Assembly (NCBI RefSeq): GCF_002214585.1 | Contig: NZ_CP014862.1 | Coordinates: 1,240,001 to 1,304,000, forward strand | Direction of reading: 5' to 3' | From: Thermococcus profundus | Lineage (GTDB): Archaea; Methanobacteriota_B; Thermococci; Thermococcales; Thermococcaceae | DNA: 64,000 nt | Shown: positions 63,574 to 64,000 of the stretch, piece by piece | How the letters are laid out: the number at the start of each line of letters is the position of its first letter | How positions within the stretch are numbered: the first letter of the stretch is position 1 | Notes under the pieces: generated by a model | Seen by the model: the letters and a program-made list of their open reading frames with translations, nothing else | Databases searched by the model: none | What the model was told of the DNA's origin: nothing | Program-made: the position numbers and the translations under genes

Positions 63574-64000
63574 ATGAAACCCGGTATAGCGAGGCTCTTA
63601 GCCATCATAGTATCAGTTTTAATCGTTGCGTCGAGCGGATGCATGGGCGGGGGCGAGAAGACAGCATCGTCTTCTCCCAGCCGAACGTCAACCACCGCAA
63701 CCCCGGCCTCCGGAAGTCCTACCACTCAAACAACATCAACAGCTCCCATCACGAGCACGGCCTCCGAGACAAGGACCTCTCCAAGCTCCACTGTAACTGC
63801 AAGCCCGAGCACGACCACCGCTATCTCCCACACCCACACCACAACGACGACAACCACGACCACTACAACCACCAGTACCGCTGAGACATCAGGGACGGTC
63901 AAAGTTACGTTCATTGTCTCGGTCCCTGACTACACCCCCAAGAACGACTCGATTTACATAGCGGGAGACTTTAATGGGTGGAACCCGGGAGATGAGGCGT
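63574..64000 (+). CDS. Lipoprotein with Thr-rich linker and starch-binding-like module (3' end outside window)
   Basis: 142 residues visible, open at the right edge. A signal peptide ends in a lipobox-like ASSGC (Cys23), followed by a long Ser/Thr-rich, repeat-like linker (about 30-108) and the start of a beta-domain, [30 protein letters not shown], shortened here to its key GDFNGWNP. That motif is typical of CBM20/CBM48 starch-binding modules, so an exported amylolytic enzyme or sugar-binding lipoprotein is likely. Start follows GGTGATAAC. Confidence 0.75.
   Translation, partial: MKPGIARLLAIIVSVLIVASSGCMGGGEKTASSSPSRTSTTATPASGSPTTQTTSTAPITSTASETRTSPSSTVTASPSTTTAISHTHTTTTTTTTTTTTSTAETSGTVKVTFIVSVPDYTPKNDSIYIAGDFNGWNPGDEA

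Overview
The window reads as chromosome of a hyperthermophilic euryarchaeon of the order Thermococcales, most likely a Thermococcus. Signs are: archaeal information-processing genes (topoisomerase VI B, aIF1A, RIO1/RIO2, PAN, prefoldin alpha, Nep1, TmcA), sn-glycerol-1-phosphate dehydrogenase for archaeal lipids, an AglB oligosaccharyltransferase, the Thermococcales superoxide reductase/rubredoxin/rubrerythrin set, a CGP-CTERM protein, archaeal TATA boxes and strong GGTGAT/GGAGG ribosome binding sites. Genes are closely packed with many 1-20 bp overlaps. There is no rRNA, no recognisable tRNA, no CRISPR array and no insertion sequence.

Layout. 1-3.1 kb (minus): truncated top6B, a KH-domain Dim2/Pno1-like protein, RIO1 and aIF1A. 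3.2-8.65 kb (plus): HAD hydrolase, saccharopine-dehydrogenase-like protein, Nep1, two tandem paralogous helical-repeat proteins and a tRNA-binding-domain protein. 8.68-8.74 kb (minus): a C/D box sRNA with its own promoter and T-run. 8.8-12.8 kb (plus): EamA transporter, Ntn-type asparaginase, MFS transporter, radical SAM protein. 12.8-20 kb (minus): RIO2 and a small partner, a membrane-anchored protein, PAN, a Cas6 without visible cas partners, upp, rhomboid protease, IMPase/FBPase, DUF63. 20.1-24 kb (plus): egsA, UPF0179, an HD-family protein with an altered motif, an aromatic aminotransferase. 24-30.7 kb (minus): thioesterase, HhH radical SAM protein, two NYN proteins (one frameshifted), TmcA, a membrane protein. 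30.8-39.8 kb (plus): S9 peptidase, a gene remnant (minus), a secreted propeller/PEGA/CGP-CTERM protein, glmS, aglB. 39.8-41.1 kb (minus): ParB-like protein, adk. 41.1-47.6 kb (plus): DUF2258-like protein, CstA, then an operon of two small paralogs, an ArsA/Get3 ATPase, a MIP18-like protein and a membrane-anchored protein, followed by a lipase-like hydrolase and a membrane protein. 47.6-51.9 kb (minus): membrane protein, a long repeat protein, purA. 52-56 kb: NDP-sugar epimerase, DUF2341 surface protein (minus), HTH-CBS regulator, prefoldin alpha. 56.1-64 kb: ferritin-VIT1 fusion, membrane proteins, a KaiC-like ATPase with a degenerate partner, the superoxide-reduction genes, moaC, and the start of a lipoprotein with a starch-binding-like module.

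How the genes fit together. Small-subunit ribosome biogenesis is strongly represented (RIO1, RIO2, Dim2-like, Nep1, TmcA, plus aIF1A). glmS directly precedes aglB, joining amino-sugar supply to N-glycosylation. The oxidative-stress block (SOR, rubredoxin, rubrerythrin) has palindromes next to its TATA boxes. The best candidates for undescribed biology are the Get3-like operon with twin small proteins, the KaiC/pseudo-KaiC/two-membrane-protein operon, and the new C/D sRNA, whose D guide fits the anticodon loop of tRNA-Leu(CAA).
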